Assembly (NCBI GenBank): GCA_014804425.1
Contig: JAAUZV010000008.1
Span: 78,982-118,242, forward strand
Source of the DNA: Lachnospiraceae bacterium
GTDB taxonomy: Bacteria; Bacillota; Clostridia; Lachnospirales; Lachnospiraceae
Direction of reading: 5' to 3'
Length of the DNA stretch: 39,261 bases
Shown here piece by piece: positions 24,538-33,273 of this stretch. The first letter of the stretch is position 1; the number at the start of each line of letters is the position of its first letter. The notes beneath the pieces were generated by a model. That model was given only the letters and a program-made list of their open reading frames with translations. It did no database searches and was not told the origin of the DNA. The position numbers were made by a program, and so were the translations under genes.

Positions 24538-25272
24538 TTATTGCTCTTGAGGCTGCTTAAGCATGTATACCACAGGGGAATGATCCGAAAAGAAACCGTC
24601 TGAAACAGAACCGTCTTCTTCAGAAAGAATCAAGCTTACGTCATTCCGTATATAGGATTCCACCTTTATAGCGGCAGGTCCGCCGCCATCAAACTGTCTG
24701 GTCAGAACGCCTTCCGCAAATTCATAGACGCCGCTGCCGTCATATTGAGCCTGCAACTCTTCCAGCGAAGGCAGCAGGGCAGGTCCGCAGGACATCAGAT
24801 AGGAGACTGTGGACATCCCGAACGTCTCGGTTACAAGCGCTTCAATGGTCTCTTGATCTGTAGACCCCGTATAGCCTGCCATGAGAAGTCTCTCGGTCAA
24901 AAGCGCACGAAAAGCCTCAGCAAACGCTTCATAAGCAGCCTGCTTGCAGGCATCATAGCTCTCCGGCAGAACATAACAGCGGAACGTGCCCTCAGAGGGG
25001 GCGGTCTGTTCCAAAGTCAGATTCATTTGGATGGTCAAATCCTGCATATAAGCTTCCATATCCTCCAGTGAAATGGAGACAGCCTCTATATCCTGCAGCC
25101 AGCTAAGCGCCGTGACGGCGGCCTGTTCTGTCATGTCCAGCTCTGCGATCCATTCCCCTGAAAGCTCTTCATCCTCCGATGCAAAAAAGTGTAAATAGGC
25201 CAAAAAAGCAGTGGAGGCGCTTAAAGTCAGAATCAATAGGACAACTACAACATTTTTGATGATTTTTTTCAT
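24538..25272 (-). CDS. unknown exported/membrane-anchored protein upstream of carboxypeptidase
   Basis: 244 residues. A basic start and one hydrophobic helix (about 7-31) act as a signal anchor. The rest is acidic, mainly helical and extracytoplasmic. It has two isolated cysteines (RCYVLPESYDACKQAAYEAF) and a third in SYLMSCGPALLPSLEELQAQYDG. I recognise no family or catalytic motif. RBS GGGAG lies 7 nt before the ATG. Placement 44 bp before the D,D-carboxypeptidase gene suggests a cell-wall or sporulation-related role, but this is only context. Confidence 0.65.
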   Translation of the reverse strand: MKKIIKNVVVVLLILTLSASTAFLAYLHFFASEDEELSGEWIAELDMTEQAAVTALSWLQDIEAVSISLEDMEAYMQDLTIQMNLTLEQTAPSEGTFRCYVLPESYDACKQAAYEAFAEAFRALLTERLLMAGYTGSTDQETIEALVTETFGMSTVSYLMSCGPALLPSLEELQAQYDGSGVYEFAEGVLTRQFDGGGPAAIKVESYIRNDVSLILSEEDGSVSDGFFSDHSPVVYMLKQPQEQ

Positions 25273-25335
25273 AGAGATACTCCCTGTCAGCGGTAGCGGG
25301 CGTCCCTTTTCGGGAAGACCGTTCTCAGTCCTTTT

Positions 25336-26274
25336 TTATCCCATCAGCAGATGCACGAAATATCCCGCATAAGCAAGAAGCATGACCGCGCCTGCCCATC
25401 TGCGAAGCTCTTTCTTTCTCGCCGTCGCCACCATTAAGAACACTGCCGCGGCAATGCCGATGATACCGTCTAACAGGAATGCCCGCTGATAAGGAACGAC
25501 CGTGACGAGCGCCGTTGTGCCGAGTACAAACAGAATATTAAACGTATTGCTTCCGATGATATTGCCGATCGCGATGTCCGCATTGCCCTTGCGCGCCGCT
25601 GTCACAGAGGTGATCAGCTCGGGAAGCGATGTGCCGAACGCGACGATCGTCAAACCAATCAGGCGCTCCGTCATACCCATTTCCGTTGCGATCGCCGAAG
25701 CGTTATCAACCGTCAGCTGGCTTCCGATCACGATCGCCGCAAGACCGCCCACCGTCATGAGAAGGATCAGCCAGACACTCTTTTTCCCGCCGCTCTCCTC
25801 TTCCTCCTCACCGTTTCCTTTTTTGGCCTGCGCGATCAGATAAACAAAGAAGCACAGAAACACACCCCAAAGGATCAGACCGGAGCTTAAGGTCAGCTGC
25901 TGCTCCAAGTATCCCATCGCGGCAAGCAGAACGGAAATACCGATCAGGAACGGCATCTCATAGCGGACGGTATTTTTCTGAACCTTCATCGGACGGATAC
26001 ATGACGTCAGTCCGAGAATCAGCAGAATATTCATGATATTGCTGCCAAGAACATTACCGACTGACAGGTCCGCGCTGCCCTTGATCCCTGCCACAATACT
26101 GATCGCCGCCTCCGGCGCGCTTGTTCCGAACGCGACGATCGTCAAGCCTATGACGATCTGCGGAATATGAAAGCGCTCTGCAATCCCGACCGCGCCGTCC
26201 ACAAAATAATCCGCGCCCTTGATCAAAAGAACAAATCCAACAAGCAGCAATACGACATTCCAAACTAATTCCAT
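25336..26274 (-). CDS. CaCA-family cation antiporter (YrbG type), probably Mn2+-responsive
   Basis: 312 residues with about ten membrane helices in two inverted halves. Each half carries the alpha-repeat signature: GLTIVAFGTSAPEAAISIVAG with GNVLGSNIMN, and GLTIVAFGTSLPELITSVTAA with GNIIGSNTFN. The conserved Glu and Asn residues are cation ligands. An acidic cytoplasmic loop (EEEEESGGKK) separates the halves. Family members exchange Ca2+ for Na+ or H+. An upstream yybP-ykoY riboswitch points to expression when Mn2+ is high, so Mn2+ export is a serious alternative. RBS AGGAAGAGG precedes the ATG at 26272-26274. Confidence 0.92.
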   Translation of the reverse strand: MELVWNVVLLLVGFVLLIKGADYFVDGAVGIAERFHIPQIVIGLTIVAFGTSAPEAAISIVAGIKGSADLSVGNVLGSNIMNILLILGLTSCIRPMKVQKNTVRYEMPFLIGISVLLAAMGYLEQQLTLSSGLILWGVFLCFFVYLIAQAKKGNGEEEEESGGKKSVWLILLMTVGGLAAIVIGSQLTVDNASAIATEMGMTERLIGLTIVAFGTSLPELITSVTAARKGNADIAIGNIIGSNTFNILFVLGTTALVTVVPYQRAFLLDGIIGIAAAVFLMVATARKKELRRWAGAVMLLAYAGYFVHLLMG

Positions 26275-26311
26275 ATGAACACCTCTTCCTCATCATCTTT
26301 TCACGCCGACT

Positions 26312-26440
26312 CAAAAAAGACTTTTGCACACACTTATCAAGTCTGTGCAAAAGTCTTGTTCCTAATCCGCTTAGGGGTATAGCCACGGGCTTTGCACCCG
26401 GGGTGTGTTGACTATACGCTTGCAACTACTCCCTTTTGTC
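26312..26440 (-). promoter_or_regulatory. yybP-ykoY (Mn2+) riboswitch with terminator
   Basis: On the minus strand the leader reads TGACAAAAGGGAGTAG, then TATAGTCAACA, CCCGGGTGCAAAGCCCG and CTATACCCCTAAGCGG, then AAGACTTTTGCACA. GGGAGTAG, GTCAACA and CCCTAA-type loops inside a P1 formed by ACAAAAG/CTTTTG are the known yybP-ykoY layout. The 3' P1 strand is also the left arm of a perfect 14-bp terminator (26316-26329 with 26343-26356) followed by T's, so P1 and terminator are mutually exclusive. Established knowledge: this class binds Mn2+ and in Firmicutes commonly turns transcription on. Confidence 0.85.
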
Positions 26441-26445
26441 AAAAA

Positions 26446-26475
26446 TAATGTACCACACCAAGGCGAATCCGTCAA
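26446..26475 (-). promoter_or_regulatory. promoter of the riboswitch-antiporter unit
   Basis: Minus strand TTGACG (26470-26475), 18 bp, TACATT (26446-26451). The start point would be at about 26440, exactly at the first bases of riboswitch P1. An overlapping CACCAAA/TTTGGTG hairpin (26455-26488) may also end the upstream ABC operon. Confidence 0.65.
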
Positions 26476-26535
26476 CAGGATTTTGGTGATTTCTCCTGTC
26501 AAATCGGCGCTATATTCACCCTCTGCTCCCGGTCC

Positions 26536-27213
26536 TCAGGATGCACTCTTCCCCTGAAATGTCAGAACCCCATCCTCCATCCGGTACACCTTATCCGCAA
26601 CCTCTGCAATCCCCATGTCATGCGTGACAATGATGACGCAGTAATCATTCTTGTGCGCCAGCTCCGTGAGGATGGATACGATGTTGCGGCTGTTTTCGCC
26701 GTCTAAGTTGCCCGTCGGCTCATCCGCAAGCAGGATTCCGGCACCGGAAGACAGCGCCCTCGCGATGGCGACACGCTGTTGCTCGCCGCCTGATAAACGG
26801 GACGGGAAACGCTTATATTTTTCATCCCCGATACCGACTGCCTCTAAGTTTTTCATCGCATGCATTTTTGCATCCTTTTTGGCAATGCCGTTTAGTTCCA
26901 TCGGATAGCAGACATTTTCTAACACCGTCAGCCTGGGAAATAACTGAAACGCCTGAAAAATCACCGACACCTTCTGCCTCCGATAGGCATCCAGATTCAT
27001 CTTTTCCATGTTTTCTCCGCATAACCACAAGCTCCCGCCCGTGGGCGCATCTAAGCCTGCCATCACGGAGAGCAGCGTGGTCTTTCCGCTGCCGGACGGC
27101 CCGATGACCGCCGCGACCTCTCCCCTGTCAAACGTGCAGCTCACATGGTCTAACGCGTTTCTTCTGTTTCCTTTGTATTGATAACTCACCGATTTCAATT
27201 CCAGTTCGGGCAT
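26536..27213 (-). CDS. ABC transporter ATPase, LolD/MacB type
   Basis: 225 residues. Walker A GPSGSGKTT (38-46), signature LSGGEQQR and Walker B ILLADEPTGNLD; the last is typical of the LolD/MacB/FtsE subfamily that drives FtsX-like permeases. It lies 30 bp downstream of the large permease gene on the same strand, with GGAGG before its ATG. It powers the permease, probably for export or extraction of a peptide or lipid-linked substrate rather than import. No two-component system, the usual bacitracin-resistance partner, is adjacent. Confidence 0.94.
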   Translation of the reverse strand: MPELELKSVSYQYKGNRRNALDHVSCTFDRGEVAAVIGPSGSGKTTLLSVMAGLDAPTGGSLWLCGENMEKMNLDAYRRQKVSVIFQAFQLFPRLTVLENVCYPMELNGIAKKDAKMHAMKNLEAVGIGDEKYKRFPSRLSGGEQQRVAIARALSSGAGILLADEPTGNLDGENSRNIVSILTELAHKNDYCVIIVTHDMGIAEVADKVYRMEDGVLTFQGKSAS

Positions 27214-27243
27214 AAGTTGTCCTCCTATTTCTCTTCATTCCCT

Positions 27244-30200
27244 TTATTCCTTCACTTGCAATAACTCTAACGGCATTTTCCGCGTAATGTGAACCGCTCC
27301 CAAAATCGCGCCCAACACGCAGCCGCCCAGATACACGCCCGCAAACAACAAAATCTGCCGCATCGAAATTTCAGGAAAACCATCATACATCGCACAGCAT
27401 CCTATGAACAGTCCGAGCATGCTCAACAACACCGGTTCCGCAAACAGCATCCGCCTTGTCCTTCCACGACTGTTTCCGAGTACCCGAAGGAGCGCGGCTT
27501 CCTCCGTCCGCTGTAATAACAACAGAAAGATCAGCCCGCCGCCCGCGATGACGGATACCGCAACCGTCACAGGAAAGAGAAGCTTCATCAGATCAAGGTT
27601 TTTCTCAAATGGCTCCACTACCTGGCGGAGTTCGCCCGTCCAAAGCATCACAGCCGTTTCCTGCAGCGCCATGCGGGGACTTTGCAGCTGCTTTTCAATC
27701 TCCGCCTTTACCGTATCAAGCTCCCGGTTAAGGGCGGGGTTGATGATGAACTGCATGGAGGAATAGCGCCAATCGTCCTCCTCTATCACATGTCCCAACA
27801 CTGACGGCGGGATCAGCACTTTATCCCATGCACCTCTATAGATACCGTCGCCCAGCTCCACGTGTCTGATGCTGCCTGCTATGACAAGCTTAATCGCCCA
27901 CACCGTCCGTCCGCTGGTAATGCCGATGATCAGTTCCTGTCCATACTCCAAGCCATACTGTTCCAGCCATGTATCAGGTATCAGGATCGGCGTATCATTT
28001 TTAAGTGTAACGATATTCATCTCCGGTACATGGTACTCCCAGTTTGTGGTAAAAAGCTCCGGTCCATACCCATCCGCGTAATCAATCTCCACATGGTTCT
28101 CTTCACAGAACCGCTCAATGTTGTCCGTGCTCCTCATCGGAATCTCGGAGCCGATAAACTGGCTGCTCAGGACTTCTCCGGTGATCAGATTGATAACCGT
28201 ACGCTCCACGCGAACCACATCCGCCGCCTCCGTGTACAGATCGTACACATAACCGCTCTCCATAAGCCATTCCAGCATGTCGTGTGTCACAAACGCATCG
28301 CCCATTTGGGTTGCGAACGCCGCATCCTGCCTTACCAGTTCTCCGGCAATCTCTGTTGAGGCATACAGCCGTTCCACCTCAGCGGTATCCAACATGATGG
28401 ATACCTGCATCCATGTGACCGCCGCAAGGAAAGCAAGCGCAACTGCAATCATCAGCGTCGTATGAACCGGTCTTCTTCCTATATGCCGCCATACAAAACG
28501 GCACGCGGATCGGACTCCTTTCCCTTTTCCCGCCTCCCCAGGCAGGGACACATGCCCCGCTATCTTTAACTCTCCCACCGCTGGCCTATCTGTCACGGAT
28601 TGCTTTCCGCCTGCAGATACCTCTTTTTCCCTTCTTATTCCGTTACTATTCGCCCACTTCCGCCTTCCCGCCGCATCCTGCAGAAGCTCCGTCACCGTTC
28701 TGCGCGCCATGATCAGAATGCCGACAGCAGCAGCCGCTGTCAGTAGAAATACCGGCACAAACACTAATATTACAAGCCATCGGACAGATAAGCCCATCTC
28801 CGCATGCTCCTGCATGCCGGTCAGCATCTGTTCCGCTTCCCCAAGCGCATAATGCCAGGAGAAAAGCGCTCCTGCGCCAATCCCGATCACGCTCATGATC
28901 AGCATGGGTGAGAGACACATCCGGACACATTTCCTTTTCGGTACGCCAAGCGCACGCGCAATACCGAGACTTTTCCGGTTCTGCCTGCTGTATAGAAACG
29001 CAATCAATACAAACCCCGTGCACATCACACCCAAAAACACCAACACGCCGGAGCGCGCCGTCCGCTCCATCGCATTCGCGGAAACCGCGAACTGCTCCCA
29101 ATCATTTTCAATCAACTGAATCCGTATGCCCAAAGCAGAAAGCGGCTCCCGCACTTCGCTTAAGAATGCATCCGTATCCTGCGGATCCTTCAGCACAAAA
29201 CTGAAATACTGATCAATCATCCCTACGTCATTGACATACGCCTCCGACACGCTGCCATAGGGAATATACAATTCCAAGTTCTCGAAACTGATATTATGCA
29301 TGCCTTCATTTAACGGCATATAATCAAAAATCCCGACAATCGTATACTGTCGTGTCTCCGAGTCATAGCTCTGCCATTCTGACACATCCTGCTCTCCCAC
29401 GGCATACGCATACAACTGAAGCTGTGCTGATCGGAACGTGAGCTCCACCGTATCCCCGACCTGCAGTCCTCTCGCGTCGGCAAAATCCTTATGGACGGCA
29501 CAGACCGCCGCTCCGGAACTGCTGTCAATCCCGTCCAGCCACCGCCCGTCTGTCAAAAACATCCGCTTTGAGACATCCTGCGCCGTCGGCATGGCACTCA
29601 TATCCTTTGTCACGTACACATACATGGAATGGCGGTTCAGCTCATCAAACTGCATACGTTCGTTTGAAGCGAGTATGGAGAGTGCCTCATCCCCTTCTTT
29701 TTCCGGCAGGATGGGGCTGTTCCCCGGTAATGCAAGCGCTGTCAACGCATGTCCGCCCGCTGCTCTCTCCCACATCTCATATCCGTTCCAACGGCCATTC
29801 CGATCATAACTATAATACGCCCGGACAAGGTAGCGTTCTCCTACCGTCAGTTCCGGCAGCTCCCATCCTTCACTCTGCGCCAGTTCATCGGTAAAGACAA
29901 CATAGACATCCTCGCCCTCCGCCGCATAGTCGGGATAGCCGCTGATACGCTCCGACACGGTGAACACAAGGCGGCTGGCTTCCAGCTGCACAGCGCCCGA
30001 CCAACTGCTCCTCTCGAACCAGTCCTCGTCCACATATTTCAAAGTACCCCAAAACAGGACTTCCGCATTGTTGACCCCGTATTCGTCGAGAAGAGGCAGC
30101 TCCCCTTTTCCCGCTAATCCCGCATTATACAGATCCGTTAACGTTCCCCAAAGGTAACCGCGCCCATCCGCCGTCTCCACATAGGGTGACGCCTCTATGA

Positions 30201-30408
30201 TCTTCGCTCCCGCGGCGATATTGTTTCCGTCCGCCGATGTCAGCCATCCGATCGTGCGGTAGTTATCAGAAAGACGCTGCAGCTCCTGCCTGACGGCAAG
30301 ATACTCCACTGCCCTTGACACAAACCCAAACGACAGCACTGCCGTAAGCAGCGTCAGTGTCAGTGTAAACAAAACTCTGCGCCTGTTTTCTTTTCTGAAT
30401 ACGTTCAT
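27244..30408 (-). CDS. large FtsX/MacB-domain ABC permease
   Basis: 1054 residues. It has an N-terminal membrane helix (about 10-30), a large extracytoplasmic region (about 35-440) and a first FtsX-type three-helix block (about 455-570). A basic cytoplasmic linker with a fifth helix (about 640-665), a second extracytoplasmic region (about 670-930) and a second FtsX block (about 945-1054) follow. FtsX signatures include LGVMCTGFVLIAFLYSRQNRK with IARALGVPKRK, and the matching AALLRVLGNSRGR near the end. The ATG at 30406-30408 (MNVFRKENRRR) is preferred for AAAGGAG 5 nt upstream over a GTG at 30423. It works with the downstream ATPase. Substrate unknown. Confidence 0.88.
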   Translation of the reverse strand: MNVFRKENRRRVLFTLTLTLLTAVLSFGFVSRAVEYLAVRQELQRLSDNYRTIGWLTSADGNNIAAGAKIIEASPYVETADGRGYLWGTLTDLYNAGLAGKGELPLLDEYGVNNAEVLFWGTLKYVDEDWFERSSWSGAVQLEASRLVFTVSERISGYPDYAAEGEDVYVVFTDELAQSEGWELPELTVGERYLVRAYYSYDRNGRWNGYEMWERAAGGHALTALALPGNSPILPEKEGDEALSILASNERMQFDELNRHSMYVYVTKDMSAMPTAQDVSKRMFLTDGRWLDGIDSSSGAAVCAVHKDFADARGLQVGDTVELTFRSAQLQLYAYAVGEQDVSEWQSYDSETRQYTIVGIFDYMPLNEGMHNISFENLELYIPYGSVSEAYVNDVGMIDQYFSFVLKDPQDTDAFLSEVREPLSALGIRIQLIENDWEQFAVSANAMERTARSGVLVFLGVMCTGFVLIAFLYSRQNRKSLGIARALGVPKRKCVRMCLSPMLIMSVIGIGAGALFSWHYALGEAEQMLTGMQEHAEMGLSVRWLVILVFVPVFLLTAAAAVGILIMARRTVTELLQDAAGRRKWANSNGIRREKEVSAGGKQSVTDRPAVGELKIAGHVSLPGEAGKGKGVRSACRFVWRHIGRRPVHTTLMIAVALAFLAAVTWMQVSIMLDTAEVERLYASTEIAGELVRQDAAFATQMGDAFVTHDMLEWLMESGYVYDLYTEAADVVRVERTVINLITGEVLSSQFIGSEIPMRSTDNIERFCEENHVEIDYADGYGPELFTTNWEYHVPEMNIVTLKNDTPILIPDTWLEQYGLEYGQELIIGITSGRTVWAIKLVIAGSIRHVELGDGIYRGAWDKVLIPPSVLGHVIEEDDWRYSSMQFIINPALNRELDTVKAEIEKQLQSPRMALQETAVMLWTGELRQVVEPFEKNLDLMKLLFPVTVAVSVIAGGGLIFLLLLQRTEEAALLRVLGNSRGRTRRMLFAEPVLLSMLGLFIGCCAMYDGFPEISMRQILLFAGVYLGGCVLGAILGAVHITRKMPLELLQVKE

Positions 30409-30469
30409 GATGGCTCCTTTCACGACACTTTATGATTCCCTTTCCGTCCCGAATGATCTGCTTGCATTT

Positions 30470-30499
30470 AGTATATTTCAATAGGTAGACTTCTGTCAA
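30470..30499 (-). promoter_or_regulatory. promoter of the FtsX-type ABC pair
   Basis: Minus strand TTGACA (30494-30499), 18 bp, TATACT (30470-30475), about 60 bp before the permease ATG. Confidence 0.7.
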
Positions 30500-30578
30500 C
30501 CCCGGCAGGTTACACATCAAATCCGTTTATGCAGATATCGCTCCGTTTTTCCGGTGAGGACTCTCTGCGTATCTCATT

Positions 30579-31634
30579 TTAATATGCCGTCACTTTGGTC
30601 CAAAGATCCGCCAGATATTTTTTTAATTCCGTTTCCTGATACCCGAACACCTCGTCAGACGGATGACCGAAACGCGGCTCATACGCGCTGATCCCTTCGT
30701 ACACCGTCGCCCGCATCTCCTCAAAGGCGCTCTCCACCGGTGAGGAATAGCCGACCGCCTCCGAATTCCTGAGTGCGCTCTCATCCTCCAGCATAAAGTT
30801 GATGAACTGGTGGGCAAGCTCCGTATCCGTGCAGTTCTTCGTGATCACCATGCAGTCATACCAGATATTCGTTCCCTCCTCGGGCGTAAAATAATCCAGA
30901 TTCCTGTTTTCCGTGATCATGTATGCCGCGTCGCCGGAATAGACGACCGCCATCGCCTTATTGCCAGAGATCATATTGTCGATCACATCATCGCCGACAT
31001 AGACGGGCTCCATCGCGTCACGCTGCGCCACAAGCCAGTCATATGCCTCCTCAAGCTGCGCCGTATCCGTCGTATTCATGGAGTAACCGAGCGCTTTCAG
31101 CGCAACCATAAACGAATCACGCTCGGAATCATACATATAAATCTCTCCCGCATAATCCGTGTTTCTTAACAGATTCCACCCCTGCGCTAAGTCCGCCTCA
31201 TTCACGATCGTCGTATCGTAAATAATGCCGACCGTTCCCCAAAAATAGGGAACCGTATAGGTATGCTCCTCATCGTATGCCGCATTTTCCATGACCGAAG
31301 CCATCAGATTTCCGGCGTTTGTGAGCAGATCCCAATTGATCGGCTGCAGATAGTCCTCCCTGATCAGCCGCTCGATCATATAGTCGGACGGAATGAGAAT
31401 GTCGTATTCCTCCCCGCTCATCAGCTTTGTATACATACTCTCATTGGAATCAAAGGTCTCATAAATGACTGTGCAATCATATTCTCTCTCAAATTCATTG
31501 ATAAGACTTTTATCAATATATTCTCCGGCGTTATACACCTTCAGCACCCTGCCGCTGCTTCCGCAGCCGGATAACGTCGCTGCCAAAAGAACCGATACCA
31601 GCAGGCACGCCGCCGCTCTTCTTATATTTTTCAT
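30579..31634 (-). CDS. potD: spermidine/putrescine-binding lipoprotein
   Basis: 351 residues. Signal peptide with lipobox LSGC (Cys25). The mature protein begins VLKVYNAGEYIDKSLINEFEREYDC, the PotD pattern, and has DILIPSDYMIERLI, VPYFWGTVGIIYD and SGDAAYMI, which line the polyamine site in PotD/PotF. It captures polyamines outside the membrane for PotABC. The start overlaps potC by 4 bp (ATGA). It is the last gene of the regulator-potABCD operon. Confidence 0.95.
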   Translation of the reverse strand: MKNIRRAAACLLVSVLLAATLSGCGSSGRVLKVYNAGEYIDKSLINEFEREYDCTVIYETFDSNESMYTKLMSGEEYDILIPSDYMIERLIREDYLQPINWDLLTNAGNLMASVMENAAYDEEHTYTVPYFWGTVGIIYDTTIVNEADLAQGWNLLRNTDYAGEIYMYDSERDSFMVALKALGYSMNTTDTAQLEEAYDWLVAQRDAMEPVYVGDDVIDNMISGNKAMAVVYSGDAAYMITENRNLDYFTPEEGTNIWYDCMVITKNCTDTELAHQFINFMLEDESALRNSEAVGYSSPVESAFEEMRATVYEGISAYEPRFGHPSDEVFGYQETELKKYLADLWTKVTAY

Positions 31635-32440
31635 CGTTCTTCCTCCTTTTGTCTTCCGTTTTTCTTTTTATTCGCGAGCATCGGCACCACATTTCCGATC
31701 AGCAGCGCCACCAGGATCACGACGATCACAATGGTCGAGAGCGCGTTGATCGTCGGATTCGTGCGCTTCGTCATGTTATAAACAATGATCGAAATATTCT
31801 GCACGCCGTTTCCTGTTACAAAATAAGAAATCACAAAGTCGTCAAACGACATCGTAAACGCCAGCAGCATACCCGCAAAAATGCCCGGCTTGATGCACGG
31901 CACAATGACCTTTATGAGCGTCTGGAACGGACTCGCCCCCAAATCCATTGCCGCATTGGCAAGACTGTCGTCGAACTGACGCACCTTCGGGTACACGCTC
32001 GTGATCACATAGGGCGTACAGAACAGCACATGGGACAACAGCATCGTTATATAGCCCTTGTCAAACTTCATGGATGAAAAAAGGATCATCAGTCCGATCG
32101 CCGTGACAATATCGGGATTCATGATCGGCAGGTTATTGACGTTCAGCAGCCACTCCTTTAATACCCTGCGCGTCTTCGACAGGCCGATCGCCGTCAGCGT
32201 ACCGAGCACCGTCGAAATCAGGGTCGCCAGCACCGCAATGCTGACCGAGACCGATACCGCACCCATGATCTCGCTGTCCGCCAAAAGCTGCTCATACCAA
32301 TGCAGGGAAAAGCCCTCAAATCTTGTCAATGACCGTGATGAGTTAAACGAAAACACCACCATGACAAGGATCGGTACATAAAAGAACAAAAAACATAGCA
32401 CGATGTATAGAATGGGAAAGCCTTTTTTTCTTTTTTTCAT
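31631..32440 (-). CDS. potC: spermidine/putrescine ABC permease
   Basis: 269 residues with six membrane helices. The EAA-type coupling loop reads NAAMDLGASPFQTLIKVIVP. The ATG at 32438-32440 (MKKRKKGFPILY) has GGGGGAG 4-5 nt upstream and overlaps the potB stop by 4 bp; the longer reading to 32482 is inside potB. It forms the channel with PotB. Confidence 0.95.
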   Translation of the reverse strand: MKKRKKGFPILYIVLCFLFFYVPILVMVVFSFNSSRSLTRFEGFSLHWYEQLLADSEIMGAVSVSVSIAVLATLISTVLGTLTAIGLSKTRRVLKEWLLNVNNLPIMNPDIVTAIGLMILFSSMKFDKGYITMLLSHVLFCTPYVITSVYPKVRQFDDSLANAAMDLGASPFQTLIKVIVPCIKPGIFAGMLLAFTMSFDDFVISYFVTGNGVQNISIIVYNMTKRTNPTINALSTIVIVVILVALLIGNVVPMLANKKKNGRQKEEER

Positions 32441-33264
32441 CGCTCTCCCCCTTCCGACGTATCGATCTTCTTGGTCGCCCATATCATGATCAGGATGGCA
32501 ACTGCCAAAATCAACGAGATCGCGCTTCCGAAATTCCAGTCTCCCACTGAAATGAACTGTTTCTCGATCAGATTTCCGATCAGCACATACTGTCCTCCGC
32601 CGAGCAGCTTCGGAATAACAAAGGTGGAGATGGACAGCAGAAACACCATCGTCACCCCGTTGATAACCCCCGGAAGGGACAGCTTAAAGGTGACTTTCCA
32701 AAACGTCTGCCTTCTGTTTGCGCCAAGATCATAGGACGCCTCGATCAGCGATTTGTCCATCTTTGCCAGCGCCGTATGGATCGGGATCACCATAAACGGC
32801 AGCAGATCGCACACCATACCGAGGATGACCGCAAAATCCGTATACATGATCGACACCCGCCCGATACCGAGCCTGTTCAAAAAAGAATTGATCACCCCGT
32901 TATCCGACAGCAGACTGATCCACGCATACGTGCGCAACAGCGTATTGATCCACATCGGGATTGTCACAAATAAAATGAGCGTTGTCTGCGTCCTCTCCCG
33001 AAAACCGGAAATGACATAGGCAAGCGTATAGCCGAGCAACAGACAGATCAACGTCGTGATAAGACCTATTTTTAAGGACCGCAGGAATACCTGACGGTAA
33101 ATCGGGTCTGTGATCTTCTTAAAATTGTCCAGCGTAAACTGGATATTCAAAAGAGAATTACCGCCCGTCGTGACGGAATATAATACGATCAGCAAAAGCG
33201 GTATAATAATGAGCAAAAATGACCATACCAGATACGGCCTTATCAGACTCTTAAAATGTCTCAT
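32437..33264 (-). CDS. potB: spermidine/putrescine ABC permease
   Basis: 275 residues with six membrane helices. The coupling loop reads EASYDLGANRRQTFWKVTFKLS, and TLLRTYAWISLL is typical of PotB. It begins 9 bp after potA with a G-rich RBS (GGGGG) and overlaps potC by 4 bp. It pairs with PotC. Confidence 0.95.
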   Translation of the reverse strand: MRHFKSLIRPYLVWSFLLIIIPLLLIVLYSVTTGGNSLLNIQFTLDNFKKITDPIYRQVFLRSLKIGLITTLICLLLGYTLAYVISGFRERTQTTLILFVTIPMWINTLLRTYAWISLLSDNGVINSFLNRLGIGRVSIMYTDFAVILGMVCDLLPFMVIPIHTALAKMDKSLIEASYDLGANRRQTFWKVTFKLSLPGVINGVTMVFLLSISTFVIPKLLGGGQYVLIGNLIEKQFISVGDWNFGSAISLILAVAILIMIWATKKIDTSEGGER

Positions 33265-33273
33265 ATAAACCCC

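Noticed and set aside
25273..25335. CCC-TTTTC-GGG hairpin as terminator of the antiporter gene
   Set aside because: The stem is short and there is no T-run in the minus-strand direction; read-through into the next gene remains possible.
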